DNA of 64,000 nucleotides, from NCBI GenBank assembly GCA_902770195.1, contig CACXSA010000012.1, forward strand, positions 1-64,000, read 5' to 3'. Source of the DNA: an uncultured Prevotellaceae bacterium (GTDB lineage Bacteria > Bacteroidota > Bacteroidia > Bacteroidales > Bacteroidaceae). Shown here one piece after another: positions 63,147 to 64,000 of the stretch (positions are counted from its first letter, which is position 1; each line of letters begins with the position of its first letter). The position numbers and the translations under genes were made by a program. Below the pieces are notes generated by a model, which saw nothing but the letters and a program-made list of their open reading frames with translations, did not search any database and had not been told where the DNA came from.

Positions 63147-64000
63147 GAACGTGAATCCCCACAGCGAAGAGCCTCCATAGCTAAAGAACGGCAACGGAAT
63201 ACCGATTACAGGGGTCAGACCCAGCACCATGCCCACATTGATAAACACATGGAAAAGGAAGATGCTTAGCACACAATAGCCATACACCCGCCCAAAGCGG
63301 AAAGGTTGTCGTTCCGACAAGTAAATCAGTCGCCAGATAAGCAACAAGAACAGGATGAGCACACCTGCAGAACCTACAAAGCCTTCCTCCTCGCCTACTG
63401 TACAGAAAATAAAGTCCGTATCTTGCTCTGGTACAAACTTCAACTTCGTCTGCGTACCGTTGAGGAAACCTTTTCCTTCCAATCCTCCTGACCCGATGGC
63501 TATCTCGCTCTGATGAACGTTATATCCTGCACCACGCAAGTCTTCATCCAACCCTAAAAGCACATTGATACGTGAACGCTGATGAGGTTCCAACACTTTA
63601 TCCATGATAAAACCTGCACCATAGAAGAACCCTAAAGACCCCAAGGCAAAGAGAGCTATGAAGAAATAGCTGTGAAGGCGCGAGTTCAACTCTTCCCACA
63701 CCAGATAACCTATCAGCACTACCGTCATAGCCAACTGAACATAAGTTACGTCGAAGGGTAACTTAACCATGAAAAGGAGAATGATTGAGATGCATAAGCA
63801 ATACATAAGCAGGCGTAAAGCTTTCCGTGAGTTGCAGTAAACCCACACCATCCCTATGGTAAACAATTGGATAAGCAATAATACACTATATTTCCCCACC
63901 GAGGTAGCTGAATCAGCTATATAAACCTCTGCATACCGAATGCCCACCACGAAATAGATAACCATAGCAACGCCTGTAAACAGGATGGAGCCTGGCATTC
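63093..64000 (-). CDS. rodA: RodA/MrdB peptidoglycan glycosyltransferase, 3' part
   Basis: About 302 residues in the window; the start lies beyond the right edge. It has many hydrophobic segments and the SEDS signature near the end: DFIFCTVGEEEGFVGSAG and INVGMVLGLTPVIGIPLPFFSYGGSS, with the Gly/Ser-rich end. SEDS proteins polymerise glycan strands during cell elongation. LEGKGFLNGTQTKLKFVPEQDTDF points to RodA rather than FtsW. It converges on gldH with overlapping 3' ends. Confidence 0.9.
   Translation of the reverse strand, partial: MPGSILFTGVAMVIYFVVGIRYAEVYIADSATSVGKYSVLLLIQLFTIGMVWVYCNSRKALRLLMYCLCISIILLFMVKLPFDVTYVQLAMTVVLIGYLVWEELNSRLHSYFFIALFALGSLGFFYGAGFIMDKVLEPHQRSRINVLLGLDEDLRGAGYNVHQSEIAIGSGGLEGKGFLNGTQTKLKFVPEQDTDFIFCTVGEEEGFVGSAGVLILFLLLIWRLIYLSERQPFRFGRVYGYCVLSIFLFHVFINVGMVLGLTPVIGIPLPFFSYGGSSLWGFTFLLFIFLRLDASRNLLRF

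Overview
The window looks like chromosome of a Bacteroidales bacterium, most likely Prevotella or a close relative (Segatella/Xylanibacter). Evidence: SusC/SusD pairs, many promoters of the Bacteroidetes form TTTG-N19/20-TAnnTTTG, few Shine-Dalgarno sites, a PorT-like barrel, GldH, BT4734/VapE and DUF6078 genes, and several secreted proteins ending in the same YDLQGR...KGL.I..GKKVIVK-type tail. No rRNA, tRNA or CRISPR array was recognised. LAYOUT. 0-6 kb is accessory: a PIN-domain toxin pair, an orphan type III-style adenine methyltransferase with a repeat-rich leader, a VapE-type primase/helicase-like gene and DUF6078, with 11-bp and 22-bp repeat arrays between the last two. 6-19 kb mixes a secreted protein and an ATPase behind a three-copy operator with core genes: carboxynorspermidine synthase, recA, dnaK (behind a good sigma-54-type site) and gltS. 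19-26 kb is a GC-richer catabolic cluster (DHDPS-family lyase, sodium:solute symporter, AraC-type regulator, iron alcohol dehydrogenase, PdxA2, DUF1537 kinase), fitting four-carbon sugar-acid (threonate/erythronate-like) use. 26-46 kb is the most striking part: two divergent SusC-SusD-lipoprotein operons, each followed further out by a secreted peptidase (M6 on the left, C10 on the right), with a tyrosine recombinase between them. 46-64 kb is mostly housekeeping: a two-gene HATPase/DUF4325 module, a broken ferredoxin, PorT, a split 5'-nucleotidase, rplS, the AICAR transformylase, GH53 galactanase, YifB, an AsmA-like protein, metF, holB, a PSP1 protein, gldH and the end of rodA. HOW THE CENTRAL LOCUS MAY WORK. 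The recombinase is bracketed by inverted copies of a 17-bp dyad (ACCTCCTGGAAGGAGGT) that continue into near-identical leaders and first ~29 codons of both susC genes. A consensus promoter lies inside the bracket and fires only towards the left susC; inversion would move it to the right susC. This reads as an either/or switch between two importer-plus-peptidase modules, comparable to known invertible-promoter systems in Bacteroidales. Two details suggest it is damaged or locked: the right susC carries a ~49-nt deletion with a frameshift exactly where the repeat arm ends, and the recombinase has Leu where its relatives carry the box I Arg. A ~60-bp array of 21-bp units occurs in opposite orientation at the outer edges of this locus (29.8 and 46.2 kb). 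Arrays of 21/22/42-bp pitch and heptanucleotide repeats recur between genes across the window. All names rest on reading motifs by eye; no database search was run.
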